A stretch of DNA of 64,000 nucleotides from Streptococcus infantis (lineage in GTDB: Bacteria > Bacillota > Bacilli > Lactobacillales > Streptococcaceae). Of the stretch, positions 7,586 to 16,128 are shown in pieces. A program made the translations under genes and the position numbers. The stretch is taken from the NCBI RefSeq assembly GCF_000963255.1, contig NZ_JYOV01000008.1, forward strand, positions 1-64,000, given 5' to 3'. Numbering within the stretch: the stretch's first letter is position 1; each line of letters starts with the position of its first letter. Under the pieces are notes generated by a model. That model ran no database searches. It saw only the letters and a program-made list of their open reading frames with translations, and had not been told where the DNA came from.

Positions 7586-9382
7586 ATGGAACAAAAACAC
7601 CGTTCAGAATTTCCTGAAAAGGAACTTTGGGATTTAACAGCCCTATACCAAGACCGTGAGGATTTCTTGCGTGCGATAGAGAAGGCGCGTGAAGACATCA
7701 ATCAATTTAGCCGTGACTACAAGGGAAATCTTCACACTTTTGAGGATTTCGAGAAGGCCTTTGCAGAATTGGAACAAATATACATTCAGATGAGTCATAT
7801 TGGCAATTACAGCTTTATGCCTCAGACGACAGACTATGGTAATGAAGATTTTGCCAATATTGCTCAGGCTGGGATGGACTTTGAGACAGATGCCAGCGTA
7901 GCTTTGACCTTCTTTGATGATGCCTTGGTAGAAGCAGATGAAGAAGTCTTGGATCGTTTGGGTGAATTGCCACATTTGACGGCCGCCATTCGTCAAGCCA
8001 AAATCAAAAAAGCCCACTATCTTGGGGCTGATGTGGAGAAGGCCTTGACCAATCTGGGTGAAGTTTTCTACAGTCCACAGGATATCTATACTAAAATGCG
8101 AGCTGGGGACTTTGAAATGGCCAATTTTGAAGCCCATGGAAAAACCTATAAAAACAGTTTTGTGACCTATGAAAACTTCTATCAAAACCACGAGGATGCT
8201 GAGGTTCGTGAGAAATCCTTCCGTTCTTTCTCAGAAGGACTTCGTAAGCACCAAAATACAGCTGCGGCAGCCTATCTTGCTCAGGTTAAATCTGAAAAAT
8301 TGTTGGCAGATATGAAGGGCTACGACTCAGTCTTTGATTATCTTCTGGCTGAACAAGAAGTAGACCGTGCCATGTTTGATCGCCAGATTGACCTCATCAT
8401 GAAGGACTTTGCGCCAGTCGCTCAGCGATATCTCAAGCATGTTGCCAAGGTCAATGGTCTTGAGAAGATGACCTTTGCGGATTGGAAATTGGACTTGGAC
8501 AGCGCCCTTAATCCTGAAGTGACCATTGATGATGCCTATGATTTGGTCATGAAGTCGGTAGAACCTTTGGGACAAGAATATTGTCAGGAAGTTGCTCGCT
8601 ATCAAGAAGAGCGCTGGGTGGACTTTGCTGCCAATAGTGGCAAGGATTCTGGTGGCTATGCAGCTGATCCATACCGTGTACATCCTTATGTTCTCATGAG
8701 CTGGACAGGTCGTTTGAGCGATGTTTATACCTTGATTCATGAAATCGGGCATTCTGGTCAATTTATCTTTTCAGACAATCACCAAAGCTATTTTAACGCC
8801 CACATGTCGACCTACTATGTTGAAGCACCGTCAACCTTCAATGAATTGCTTTTAAGTGATTACTTGGAGCATCAGTCTGATGATCCGCGTCAAAAACGCT
8901 TCGCTCTTGCTCACCGCTTGACAGATACCTACTTCCATAATTTCATCACCCACCTTTTGGAAGCAGCCTTTCAGCGTAAGGTATATACATTGATTGAAGA
9001 AGGAGAAACCTTTGGAGCAAGCAAGCTCAACAGCATTATGAAGGAAGTTTTGACAGATTTCTGGGGAGATGCTATTGAAATTGATGACGATGCGGCCTTG
9101 ACTTGGATGCGCCAAGCTCACTATTACATGGGCTTGTATAGTTACACTTACTCTGCCGGTCTTGTAATTTCAACTGCTGGCTATCTCCATCTGAAACAAT
9201 CAGAAACTGGAGCTGAAGACTGGCTCAATCTCCTCAAGTCAGGAGGTAGCAAAACACCACTTGAGTCAGCTATGATTATCGGAGCCGATATTTCAACAGA
9301 CAAACCACTCCGTGATACCATTCAATTCTTGTCAGACACGGTTGACCAAATTATCGCCTATAGTGCCCAGTTGGGAGAGTAA
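7586..9382 (+). CDS. pepF: Oligoendopeptidase F
   Basis: A 598-aa cytoplasmic M3B zinc metallopeptidase that degrades peptides of roughly 7-17 residues. The zinc site HEIGH starts at residue 385 (HEIGHSGQF), with the downstream Glu ligand in the EAPSTFNE segment. No signal peptide. The gene begins ten bases after rsmE with AGAGGAAGAAG upstream, so it is likely read from the same message. After the stop lies a CAACAATA...TATTGTTG hairpin (about 9396-9418) without a clear U-run. Confidence 0.95.
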   Translation: MEQKHRSEFPEKELWDLTALYQDREDFLRAIEKAREDINQFSRDYKGNLHTFEDFEKAFAELEQIYIQMSHIGNYSFMPQTTDYGNEDFANIAQAGMDFETDASVALTFFDDALVEADEEVLDRLGELPHLTAAIRQAKIKKAHYLGADVEKALTNLGEVFYSPQDIYTKMRAGDFEMANFEAHGKTYKNSFVTYENFYQNHEDAEVREKSFRSFSEGLRKHQNTAAAAYLAQVKSEKLLADMKGYDSVFDYLLAEQEVDRAMFDRQIDLIMKDFAPVAQRYLKHVAKVNGLEKMTFADWKLDLDSALNPEVTIDDAYDLVMKSVEPLGQEYCQEVARYQEERWVDFAANSGKDSGGYAADPYRVHPYVLMSWTGRLSDVYTLIHEIGHSGQFIFSDNHQSYFNAHMSTYYVEAPSTFNELLLSDYLEHQSDDPRQKRFALAHRLTDTYFHNFITHLLEAAFQRKVYTLIEEGETFGASKLNSIMKEVLTDFWGDAIEIDDDAALTWMRQAHYYMGLYSYTYSAGLVISTAGYLHLKQSETGAEDWLNLLKSGGSKTPLESAMIIGADISTDKPLRDTIQFLSDTVDQIIAYSAQLGE

Positions 9383-9557
9383 AATCATAAAAGTGCAACA
9401 ATAGAGCTATATTGTTGAGATTTTAGAATGACATTTATTTCATAAAGTTTGCCGAAGACTTTGTCTTCAGACTCTGCATCATTATAGATCTATCGGTTGG
9501 ATTTTATATCTTGTCGTGGGCGATTAGACTAGGGAAAATACTTAGAAAAGGACGGAG

Positions 9558-10007
9558 ATGCTAGTGCGTGTCAATAAAAAACTTAGCTTGTTTATCATTG
9601 GAATTGCTATGCCGATTTTGTTTATGATTTGGAAATTCAGTCAACCTGTTCTTCCAAAAACTTATCAGGAAGCTGTTCAGTATACTAAAGCAATCAATAT
9701 GAAAGAAATGCGCTCCAAACTTGCAAATGGCGACGAGTTTGTTGTCTATATTGGAAGAGAATCCTGTCCCTACTGTCAAAAGTTTGTGCCCAATTTGGCT
9801 CTAGCGATTCAAAAAAGTCACCAGACGGTCTATTATTTAGATAGTGCTTCGGATGAAAAGGAGGAGATTACAGCCTTTGCAAAAGAAATGGATATCCAAA
9901 CGGTTCCGAATCTTTCAGTCTATCAAAATGGTAGTAAATCACGCTATTTAGAGCAAGGAAGTTCCGCTAGTCTTGAAGAAATCCTTTCATTTTTAAAGAA
10001 TGAATAG
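9558..10007 (+). CDS. Membrane-anchored thioredoxin-like protein (bacteriocin accessory/PedC type)
   Basis: A 149-aa protein with one N-terminal membrane segment (about 9-25) and an extracellular thioredoxin fold. The active site is CPYC at residues 70-73 and the cis-Pro loop is TVPN near 115. It resembles the family annotated as bacteriocin transport accessory proteins, but no bacteriocin gene is near, so a general thiol-disulfide role at the surface is more likely. AAAGGA lies five bases before the ATG. Confidence 0.75.
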   Translation: MLVRVNKKLSLFIIGIAMPILFMIWKFSQPVLPKTYQEAVQYTKAINMKEMRSKLANGDEFVVYIGRESCPYCQKFVPNLALAIQKSHQTVYYLDSASDEKEEITAFAKEMDIQTVPNLSVYQNGSKSRYLEQGSSASLEEILSFLKNE

Positions 10008-10072
10008 TTCTGAAGAATTATTATAAATGACAAAAAACGACTCCGAAAATTGGAATCGTAGAGATGAAAAAA

Positions 10073-10102
10073 GAGGTTAGATTTTTTTCCAACCTCACTT
10101 TT
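10073..10102. terminator. Bidirectional terminator between convergent genes
   Basis: GAGGTT and AACCTC enclose a T-rich loop. T-runs follow on both strands, serving the thioredoxin-like gene (plus) and the reductase gene (minus). Confidence 0.65.
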
Positions 10103-10108
10103 TTAATC

Positions 10109-10873
10109 TTAATGGAATTGCATACCACCATCAACGATAATGGTTTGACCTGTAATGTAGTTTGAATCTGGTCCAGCAAGGAAGCTAACTGCTGCAGCTA
10201 CATCTTCTGGTTCAGATAGGCGTTTCAATGTAATATCTTTTGCGAATGTTTGCATACCCCACTCGTCGTCTTTTCCTGCATTTTTTCCAACTTCATGAGC
10301 GATATCATACATCATTGGTGTTTTAACGATACCTGGAGCATAGGCGTTGACAGTGATACCTGACTCTGCTAAATCACGCGCCAATGTTTGAGTAATACCA
10401 CGAACAGCGAATTTTGTACCGCCGTAAACAGTCAAGTTTGGATTTCCGACAACACCTGCTTGAGAAGTAGCATTGATGATTTTACCACCGTGACCAAGTG
10501 CTTTGAACTGAGCTTGAGCAGCTTGTGCTCCCCAAATCACACCACCGACGTTAATAGCAAATGTGCGAGCGAATTGTTCCTCTGTAATTGTATCCAGAGG
10601 TGTAGTAGGAGCGACACCAGCGTTGTTTACAACAACGTTCAAGTCTCCGAAATGATCGACAACTTTTTGGAAAGCTGCAGCAACTTCTGCTTGTTTAGAC
10701 ACATCAGCTACAACAGCAAAAGCTTTATCTGCTGACAATTCAGTAACTGCTTTTTCAGCTGTTTCAGCGTTGTAGTCTAAAACTCCAACCTTAAAACCAT
10801 CTTGAACCAAGCGTTTTGCGATTGCAAAACCGATCCCTTGACCTGCACCTGTAACGATAGCTACTTTAGACAT
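10109..10873 (-). CDS. (S)-acetoin-forming diacetyl reductase / meso-butanediol dehydrogenase (SDR)
   Basis: A 254-aa classical short-chain dehydrogenase. Cofactor loop TGAGQGIG is at 8-15, NNAG at 83-86, and the catalytic Tyr150-X3-Lys154 lies in YGGTK. The whole-length pattern ([31 protein letters not shown] end) matches acetoin/diacetyl reductases, which convert diacetyl to acetoin and acetoin to butanediol with NADH. The start at 10873 has GGAGG six bases before it; an earlier in-frame ATG does not. It is monocistronic with its own promoter. Substrate assignment is by family resemblance. Confidence 0.85.
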   Translation of the reverse strand: MSKVAIVTGAGQGIGFAIAKRLVQDGFKVGVLDYNAETAEKAVTELSADKAFAVVADVSKQAEVAAAFQKVVDHFGDLNVVVNNAGVAPTTPLDTITEEQFARTFAINVGGVIWGAQAAQAQFKALGHGGKIINATSQAGVVGNPNLTVYGGTKFAVRGITQTLARDLAESGITVNAYAPGIVKTPMMYDIAHEVGKNAGKDDEWGMQTFAKDITLKRLSEPEDVAAAVSFLAGPDSNYITGQTIIVDGGMQFH

Positions 10874-10945
10874 ATGATTCCTCCTCGGTATCCGTGATAC
10901 CATTCAAACGTTCATAAAAGAACAGCAAAAGGTTTATAAGTGAGT

Positions 10946-11010
10946 CGTGATAGGTTTCTAAAAGAAGTCCTATCACGTTTTAGTATACACCTTTGTGAAA
11001 TTTGTGTCAA
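10946..11010 (-). promoter_or_regulatory. Promoter with palindromic operator-like site for the diacetyl reductase gene
   Basis: On the minus strand: TTGACA (11005-11010), 17-bp spacer, TATACT (10982-10987). A perfect 9-bp inverted repeat CGTGATAGG...CCTATCACG (arms 10969-10977 and 10946-10954, 14-bp spacing) begins where transcription should start. Confidence 0.75.
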
Positions 11011-11147
11011 ACAAATACTTGGTTTTTGGAAAAAATTAACCTTCTAGGAGTGAAAAAAATATCTGAGACTAACATATTTATCTCTTATAATGAAGATAGC
11101 TAGAAAAGAATGTTGTATAATAGATTTGTATGATTGGAGGTATAGGG

Positions 11148-11939
11148 ATGTATCAAGAATTGAAAAGAAAAGTAGTAGAAGCAAAACCGAGTTATCGTCA
11201 AGAAGAAATCCTGTGGTTGCTTGAGCACATAGGGAATCCGAGTCCAGAGATTCGCGATGAATTGGTTTTTACCAGTCTAGCTAGAGGGATTCAAGAAGAG
11301 TTATTTACAAAGGAGCAATTTCAGTTGATTGCTGCTGAGATTGTCTCTGATGGTGGACTAGATAAAGAGCTAGATAAGCTAGGAGCTTCAACGCTTGAAC
11401 GTTCTTTTAGGGCACTTATTTATGCCAATCTCTTATCTGCCGATGGCAATCAACAGTCTCTTTTTTATCAAGTGCTTAAAACTGATATCAGAAATATGTT
11501 GCTCGATCAAGGGGTGCATTACCTTGAAAAAGAAGAGGATACGACAGGTTTTTCAAGTCAATATGGTTGGGTGCATGCTTTTGCTCATGGGGCTGATCTT
11601 TTGACTGAAGTTGTTTGTCATCCAGACTTTCCTAAAAATAGAGTTCATGAAGTATTTGACATACTTGGCCAACTATTTAAAAGAATTACGATTCGATTTA
11701 TAGATGATGAGGACTGGCGCTTGGCCAGAGTGCTTTACGAACCTATTTTGCAAGGAAAGGTGGAGCAAGCGACACTGGCTTCTTGGATAAAATCACTTGA
11801 TTTTCCGATAGAAGAGAGGGAAGATTTTTATAAATTTTCCAATTTCAGATCCTGTCTCTTAGAAGTCTATGTTCAACTCGACCAGAGAAATAGTTTACAA
11901 GATGACTTGAAAGAAGCTATTCAATTTTTTCAATATTAG
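11148..11939 (+). CDS. DUF2785 family protein
   Basis: A 263-aa soluble, largely helical protein. The YGWVHAFAHGADLL segment in the middle is the hallmark I associate with DUF2785. Function is unknown. GGAGG seven bases before 11148 supports that start (MYQELKRK) over an ATG six codons upstream. A TATAAT (about 11114) lies close upstream. It stands alone before the aquaporin gene, which has its own promoter. Confidence 0.75.
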   Translation: MYQELKRKVVEAKPSYRQEEILWLLEHIGNPSPEIRDELVFTSLARGIQEELFTKEQFQLIAAEIVSDGGLDKELDKLGASTLERSFRALIYANLLSADGNQQSLFYQVLKTDIRNMLLDQGVHYLEKEEDTTGFSSQYGWVHAFAHGADLLTEVVCHPDFPKNRVHEVFDILGQLFKRITIRFIDDEDWRLARVLYEPILQGKVEQATLASWIKSLDFPIEEREDFYKFSNFRSCLLEVYVQLDQRNSLQDDLKEAIQFFQY

Positions 11940-11989
11940 ATTTCGATTATTAAATGTGAAAACTTACACAATGTTTCCAAGCACATTTC

Positions 11990-12018
11990 TTGAAACCCTT
12001 TCCTTCTTCTGATAGACT
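11990..12018 (+). promoter_or_regulatory. Promoter of the aquaporin gene
   Basis: TTGAAA (11990-11995), 17-bp spacer, TAGACT (12013-12018). GTTTCCAAG and CTTGAAAC form an imperfect inverted repeat over the -35, a possible operator. Confidence 0.65.
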
Positions 12019-12048
12019 AATACATAGTTTGAAAAAAGGAGATTTAAC

Positions 12049-12717
12049 ATGAAAAAATTTGTTGCTGAATTAATCGGTACTTTTATGCTTGTGTTCATCG
12101 GAACAGGAGCTGTTGTTTTTGGAAATGGTGTTGAAGGACTTGGACACCTTGGAATTGCTCTTGCTTTTGGTTTGGCAATCGTAGTCGCAGCCTTCTCAAT
12201 CGGAACTGTTTCAGGTGCTCACTTGAACCCAGCTGTTTCTATCGCTATGTTTGTTAACAAACGTTTGTCATCTTCAGAGCTTGTAAACTACATCCTCGGT
12301 CAAGTGGTTGGTGCTTTCCTTGCATCAGGATCTGTATTGTTCCTCTTGGCAAATTCAGGTATGTCAACTGCAAGTCTTGGTGAAAATGCCTTGGCAAACG
12401 GTGTAACTGTCTTTGGTGGTTTCTTGTTTGAAACAATCGAAACTTTCTTGTTTGTTTTGGTCATCATGACTGTAACATCAGCAAGCAAAGGTAATGGCGC
12501 AATCGCTGGTTTGGTCATTGGTTTGTCATTGACAGCTTTGATTCTAGCTGGCTTGAACATCACTGGACTTTCAGTAAACCCAGCTCGTAGCTTGGCTCCT
12601 GCTGTCTTGGTAGGTGGCGCAGCTCTTCAACAAGTTTGGATTTTCATCCTTGCACCAATCGTTGGTGGAGTTCTTGCAGCTCTTGTAGCTAAAAACTTCC
12701 TTGGAACTGAAGAATAA
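12049..12717 (+). CDS. Aquaporin / glycerol facilitator family channel (MIP)
   Basis: A 222-aa membrane channel of six transmembrane segments and two half-helices with NPA motifs at residues 60-62 and 177-179 (SGAHLNPAV and SVNPARSL). The Arg after the second NPA is part of the selectivity filter. Members move water or small solutes; relatives in mitis-group streptococci have been described as hydrogen-peroxide facilitators, which would suit a peroxide-producing host, but this cannot be read from the sequence. GGAG lies before the ATG. A terminator follows at once, so the gene is monocistronic. Confidence 0.92.
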   Translation: MKKFVAELIGTFMLVFIGTGAVVFGNGVEGLGHLGIALAFGLAIVVAAFSIGTVSGAHLNPAVSIAMFVNKRLSSSELVNYILGQVVGAFLASGSVLFLLANSGMSTASLGENALANGVTVFGGFLFETIETFLFVLVIMTVTSASKGNGAIAGLVIGLSLTALILAGLNITGLSVNPARSLAPAVLVGGAALQQVWIFILAPIVGGVLAALVAKNFLGTEE

Positions 12718-12727
12718 TTGAAACTCA

Positions 12728-12765
12728 AAAAGCCTTGCTCCTCATGATGAGGAACAGGGCTTTTT
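12728..12765 (+). terminator. Terminator after the aquaporin gene
   Basis: AAAGCCTTG-TCCTC pairs with GAGG-CAGGGCTTT around ATGAT, followed by five T residues. Confidence 0.85.
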
Positions 12766-12775
12766 CGTATCTGTT

Positions 12776-12964
12776 TATACTCAATGAAAATCAAAGAGCA
12801 AACTAGCCGCAGGTTGCTTAAAGCACTGCTTTGAGGTTGTAGATGAAACTGACGAAGTCAGCTCAAAACACTGTTTTGAGGTTGTGGATAGAACTGACGA
12901 AGTCAGTAACCATACCTACGGCAAGGCGACGTTGACGCGGTTTGAAGAGATTTTCTAAGAGTAT
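12776..12964 (-). repeat. BOX element (A1 B2 C1, minus orientation)
   Basis: The plus strand reads boxC (start TATACTCAATGAAAATCAAA), two boxB units with GACGAAGTCAG, then boxA containing CTACGGCAAGGCGACG and ending in a GAAGAGATTTTC-type end. boxC lacks about nine bases compared with the other copies in the window. The boxA end meets the stop codon of queF. Confidence 0.93.
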
Positions 12965-13455
12965 TAGCGGTTGTCAATTTTCTCTGGATAAAGGTCGTGT
13001 TGGAAGAGGCGTTGTTCTGCCAATCCTTCATACTTGGTTCCAGGTCTACCGTAGTTGTAGTAAGGGTCGATTGAAATACCACCGCGAGGTGTAAATTTCC
13101 CCCAAACCTCTAAATAGCGAGGGTCTAGCAAGTTGACCAAGTCTTTCCCGATGGTATTGATACAGTTTTCGTGAAAATCCCCATGATTTCGGTAACTAAA
13201 GAGGTAGAGTTTTAGGGATTTTGACTCGACACAGAGCTTGTCAGGAATGTAGGAAATATAAATCGTTGCAAAGTCTGGCTGCGCAGTGATTGGGCACAGT
13301 GAGGTAAATTCAGGGCAGTTGAATTTGATGAAATAGTCATTTTCTACATGACGATTGTCAAAGGATTCGAGGACTTCTGGTTGATAGTCAAAGATGTAGG
13401 TAGTTTCTTTATTGCCCAGTAGGCTTAAGTTTTTCATTTCTTCTTGTTGTGACAT
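12964..13455 (-). CDS. queF: NADPH-dependent 7-cyano-7-deazaguanine reductase
   Basis: A 163-aa T-fold enzyme reducing preQ0 to preQ1 in queuosine biosynthesis. The catalytic Cys54 is in [12 protein letters not shown] with Asp61, and the QueF signature ESK(S)LKLY...NHGDFHE runs from about 77 to 96. Length matches the single-domain (YkvM) type. It is last in the queC-queD-queE-queF operon, 18 bases after queE. Its stop codon shares a base with a BOX element. Confidence 0.96.
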   Translation of the reverse strand: MSQQEEMKNLSLLGNKETTYIFDYQPEVLESFDNRHVENDYFIKFNCPEFTSLCPITAQPDFATIYISYIPDKLCVESKSLKLYLFSYRNHGDFHENCINTIGKDLVNLLDPRYLEVWGKFTPRGGISIDPYYNYGRPGTKYEGLAEQRLFQHDLYPEKIDNR

Positions 13456-13473
13456 GATTTTTTCTTTCTAATC

Positions 13474-14190
13474 TTAAACACCACGTTGGTTATCGTAGAG
13501 GAGGGTATGGAGTTGGGGAAGGACGCGGACATTGCCCCAGCTATCGTCAGCAGCGACACGTTCCCATAGCTCTTTGAGGCGGTCCAGTTGTTCTTGGACA
13601 ATATTGCCTGTAGCTTTGGGCTCAGGATTTCCCGCCGATAAGAAGAGGACATCTGGTCGGTAGCGTTCTTGAATGCCTTTGGCAAAGGCTAGGTCTGCAT
13701 CATCAAAGACAGGGATTTTAAAGGTGACTTTGTCTGGATCTAGTTGAGAAACAATGAAATCCAAGGTCTCAAAGTTGACTTCCATCTTGGAAGAAGGAGG
13801 TTTGGGACTCAGAGTCACCTGGTCGATGTCTTTTAACCAATGTTGCCAGCGGGAGCCTTGGGTTTCAACAGCCAGAGTAACACCACGTTGCTTGAGCTTG
13901 GTGACTAACTCGGCCATGTTGGCAGCTAGGATGGCAGGATTTCCTCCAGACAGGGTTACATAGTCGTAGCTTCCTAGTTTGTCTAACTCAGCGATCACTT
14001 CATCAGCTGTCATGCGAGTAGGTTTCTCAGAACCATCCCAAGTAAAGGCAGAGTCACACCAGTCGCAGTGGTAGTCGCAACCAGCAGTGCGGACAAACAT
14101 GGTTTTCTGGCCGATAGCACGACCTTCACCTTGAAATGTTGGGCCAAAAATTTCTAGAACTGGTAATTTAAGTACACGTTCCCTAGTCAT
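13474..14190 (-). CDS. queE: 7-carboxy-7-deazaguanine synthase
   Basis: A 238-aa radical SAM enzyme that rearranges carboxy-tetrahydropterin to 7-carboxy-7-deazaguanine. The iron-sulfur cysteines are C38, C42 and C45 (CDYHCDWC, CX3CX2C). The GEG segment near residue 21 and the LSGGNPA segment, which binds SAM, are present. The start overlaps the end of queD by eight bases, showing tight coupling. Confidence 0.96.
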   Translation of the reverse strand: MTRERVLKLPVLEIFGPTFQGEGRAIGQKTMFVRTAGCDYHCDWCDSAFTWDGSEKPTRMTADEVIAELDKLGSYDYVTLSGGNPAILAANMAELVTKLKQRGVTLAVETQGSRWQHWLKDIDQVTLSPKPPSSKMEVNFETLDFIVSQLDPDKVTFKIPVFDDADLAFAKGIQERYRPDVLFLSAGNPEPKATGNIVQEQLDRLKELWERVAADDSWGNVRVLPQLHTLLYDNQRGV

Positions 14191-14626
14191 CTAACCACTC
14201 CCGTCTAAACTCCGCAAAGGCAGTCGGAGTTTCATAGAGGCGAATGTATTCTAGGCGAAGACCACGCTCATCTGGCAACTCTTGGCTCATGGTCTGGAAA
14301 ATCCAGTAAACCATATTTTCAGCGGTTGTATTCATGTAGGGCAGGGTTTCATTGAGATAGCGATGATCCAAGTGGGGTTCTAAGTAGTCCTTGTAGATTT
14401 GTTTGATATCCCCAAAATCGTAGGTCATGCCACGTTCATCTAAAAATCCACTGACAGCGATTTGCAGATGATAGGTATGGCCGTGCAGGGATTTGCATTT
14501 TCCCTCATAGTGAAAGAGGTGGTGGGCAGCATCAAAGGTAAATTCTTTTGAGACTAAGGTTCTGTGAGGATTGTAGACAAGGGATTCCCCAGTTTCTTGT
14601 TTGATTTCTTTGGGGGCAAAAAACAT
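14183..14626 (-). CDS. queD: 6-carboxy-5,6,7,8-tetrahydropterin synthase
   Basis: A 147-aa T-fold enzyme making carboxytetrahydropterin from dihydroneopterin triphosphate. Zinc histidines are in AAHHL (36) and HGHTYH (48, 50), and Cys44 is the likely nucleophile. The start at 14626 gives a TGATG junction with the queC stop and has GGAGAGG upstream; the longer open frame extends into queC. Confidence 0.95.
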   Translation of the reverse strand: MFFAPKEIKQETGESLVYNPHRTLVSKEFTFDAAHHLFHYEGKCKSLHGHTYHLQIAVSGFLDERGMTYDFGDIKQIYKDYLEPHLDHRYLNETLPYMNTTAENMVYWIFQTMSQELPDERGLRLEYIRLYETPTAFAEFRREWLDD

Positions 14627-15279
14627 CAGGCCTCTCCTTTCTGCGAGAGATAAACCTCTAAACCATGTTGGCGTAGATGGCAGGCAGGACAGTCCCCACA
14701 ACCAGTACCGATAATGCCATTATAGCAGGTCAAGGTCTTTTCACGAACATAGTCAAAGGCACCGAGTTGGTCGGCTAATTCCCAAGTTGCAGCCTTGTCT
14801 AGCCACATGAGAGGCGTTTGAATCACAAAGTCGTAATCCATAGCAAGGTTGAGGGTCACATTGAGCGATTTGATAAAGACATCACGACAGTCAGGATAGC
14901 CTGAGAAGTCTGTTTCGCACACTCCTGTCACGATATCCGTAATTCCACGCTGCTTGGCAAGGACTGCAGCAAAGGACAGAAAGAGATGATTGCGACCATC
15001 GACGAAGGTATTAGGCACCTCTCCTTCTTTTTGCTCAATTTCTAGATCGGAAGTCAAGGCATTTTCAGTAATTTGTCCTAGCAGAGACATATCTAGGATA
15101 TGATGACGAATTCCTTGTTCCTCAGCGATTTCTTTGGCGACTTGAATTTCGAGATGGTGGCGTTGGCAATAGGCAAAGGTAACGGCTTCGACCTTTTCAT
15201 AGTGTTGCTTGGCCCAAAAAAGGCAGGTTGTTGAATCTTGACCGCCACTAAAGACGACCAAGGCTGATTGACGTTTCAT
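14626..15279 (-). CDS. queC: 7-cyano-7-deazaguanine synthase
   Basis: A 217-aa ATP-dependent enzyme converting carboxy-deazaguanine to preQ0. PP-loop SGGQDS is at 11-16. The C-terminal zinc cluster [16 protein letters not shown] supplies four cysteines. AGGAG four bases before 15279 fixes the start; an ATG 13 codons earlier falls in the leader. First gene of the operon, behind a leader with terminator and antiterminator arms. Confidence 0.96.
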   Translation of the reverse strand: MKRQSALVVFSGGQDSTTCLFWAKQHYEKVEAVTFAYCQRHHLEIQVAKEIAEEQGIRHHILDMSLLGQITENALTSDLEIEQKEGEVPNTFVDGRNHLFLSFAAVLAKQRGITDIVTGVCETDFSGYPDCRDVFIKSLNVTLNLAMDYDFVIQTPLMWLDKAATWELADQLGAFDYVREKTLTCYNGIIGTGCGDCPACHLRQHGLEVYLSQKGEA

Positions 15280-15315
15280 AGTACTCCTTCCAAAATGGGA
15301 AATGTTCAGAGCACG

Positions 15316-15392
15316 CAAAAAGCTCCCTAGAGGGAGCTAAAAAATACCAAGTATAGGTTTTTTTTAGCGATGGCATGTCCCAAACATCGTGA
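15316..15392 (-). promoter_or_regulatory. Candidate preQ1-type riboswitch/attenuator leader of queCDEF
   Basis: Minus strand, 5' to 3': a five-bp stem CGATG...CATCG (15385-15389 with 15368-15372), an A-rich tail GCTAAAAAAAACC (15356-15368), then its near-perfect complement GGTATTTTTTAGC (15336-15348), which overlaps the 5' arm of a terminator AGCTCCCT/AGGGAGCT with T's (15317-15338). The tail can pair with the U-rich segment (antiterminator) or be held by the 5' hairpin, letting the terminator form. This is the logic of class-I preQ1 switches, and the operon makes preQ1. The loop does not match the aptamer consensus I remember, so the class is open. Confidence 0.5.
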
Positions 15393-15441
15393 TATTCTAG
15401 TTACAGTTTAGCATATTTTTTGAAAAATGGCAAAGGGCAAG

Positions 15442-15474
15442 AAAAAAGAGACCAAATGAATGCACTTGGTCTCT
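15442..15474 (-). terminator. Terminator after trxA
   Basis: On the minus strand AGAGACCAA and TTGGTCTCT enclose ten bases and are followed by five T residues. Confidence 0.85.
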
Positions 15475-15481
15475 CCTTTGA

Positions 15482-15796
15482 TTAGCTTAATTCAGCAACG
15501 ATAGCTTTGATTTGTTCTGCAGTGTGAACACCAGCAACTTGTTTCACCACTTGTCCATCTTTTTTGAAAAGAAGAGTAGGGATAGACATGATACCGAATG
15601 AACGAGCTGTATTTGGATTTTCATCAACGTCCATTTTAACGATTTTCAAGACATCTTCTGAAAGTTCTTCAGACAATTTGTCCAAGATTGGACCTTGCAT
15701 ACGACATGGGCCACACCAAGTTGCCCAGAAGTCTACCAAGACCAATCCGTCTTTAGTTTCTTGTTCGAATGTTGCGTCTGTAATTGCTTTTGCCAT
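15482..15796 (-). CDS. trxA: Thioredoxin
   Basis: A 104-aa cytoplasmic thioredoxin with the classical active site WCGPC (27-31) and cis-Pro in SIPT near 74. It reduces protein disulfides using thioredoxin reductase. AGGAG precedes the ATG. It lies 14 bases after the DUF4649 gene on the same strand, so the two probably share a message ending at the terminator 15442-15474. Confidence 0.96.
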   Translation of the reverse strand: MAKAITDATFEQETKDGLVLVDFWATWCGPCRMQGPILDKLSEELSEDVLKIVKMDVDENPNTARSFGIMSIPTLLFKKDGQVVKQVAGVHTAEQIKAIVAELS

Positions 15797-15810
15797 AGTA
15801 TTTCTCCTTT

Positions 15811-16032
15811 TTAGTTATATTGGCTTAAATCTTGTTTCATGAGATAGAAGAAAACATCTCCGTAAGTCCCATGGTAGTCCAAATCATGTCCCTTGTAGGT
15901 TACTTTTTGGACGGGGTAGTAGTCTGCGACACCAATTAGGCAGGCCTGTTGAGAACGTTCAAATTCTTCGTATGACTCGAAGGTCATGGTTCTCTCTTGC
16001 TTGCTGGCGTCAAGATAGGTGATTTCAATCAT
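15811..16032 (-). CDS. DUF4649 family protein
   Basis: A 73-aa small soluble protein (MIEITYLDASKQERTMTF...) of the DUF4649 type found in streptococci. Function unknown. AGGAG lies before the ATG. It sits upstream of trxA in an apparent two-gene unit. Confidence 0.8.
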   Translation of the reverse strand: MIEITYLDASKQERTMTFESYEEFERSQQACLIGVADYYPVQKVTYKGHDLDYHGTYGDVFFYLMKQDLSQYN

Positions 16033-16099
16033 AGGATTCTCCTTTGCTAAATCATGTTTTCATTTTACTCCTTGAAAAAAGGAATGTCAAGAAAAATGA

Positions 16100-16111
16100 T
16101 TGCGCACGCAA
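16100..16111. promoter_or_regulatory. Palindrome TTGCGCACGCAA, copy 1
   Basis: The arms TTGCG and CGCAA are perfect inverts two bases apart. The same 12 bases occur upstream of the MarR-type gene (16564-16575). This copy lies just past the 3' end of that gene. Confidence 0.5.
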
Positions 16112-16128
16112 GTTTTTTAAAAAATATG

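Noticed and set aside
7643-9121. Long minus-strand ORFs inside pepF
   Set aside because: They lie fully antisense to a complete, well-matched peptidase gene and have no family signature.
9396-9418. CAACAATA hairpin after pepF as a terminator
   Set aside because: A stem is present but no U-run follows directly, so it is mentioned only within the pepF entry.
12254-12563. Minus-strand ORFs within the aquaporin gene
   Set aside because: Antisense shadows of a gene with both NPA motifs intact.
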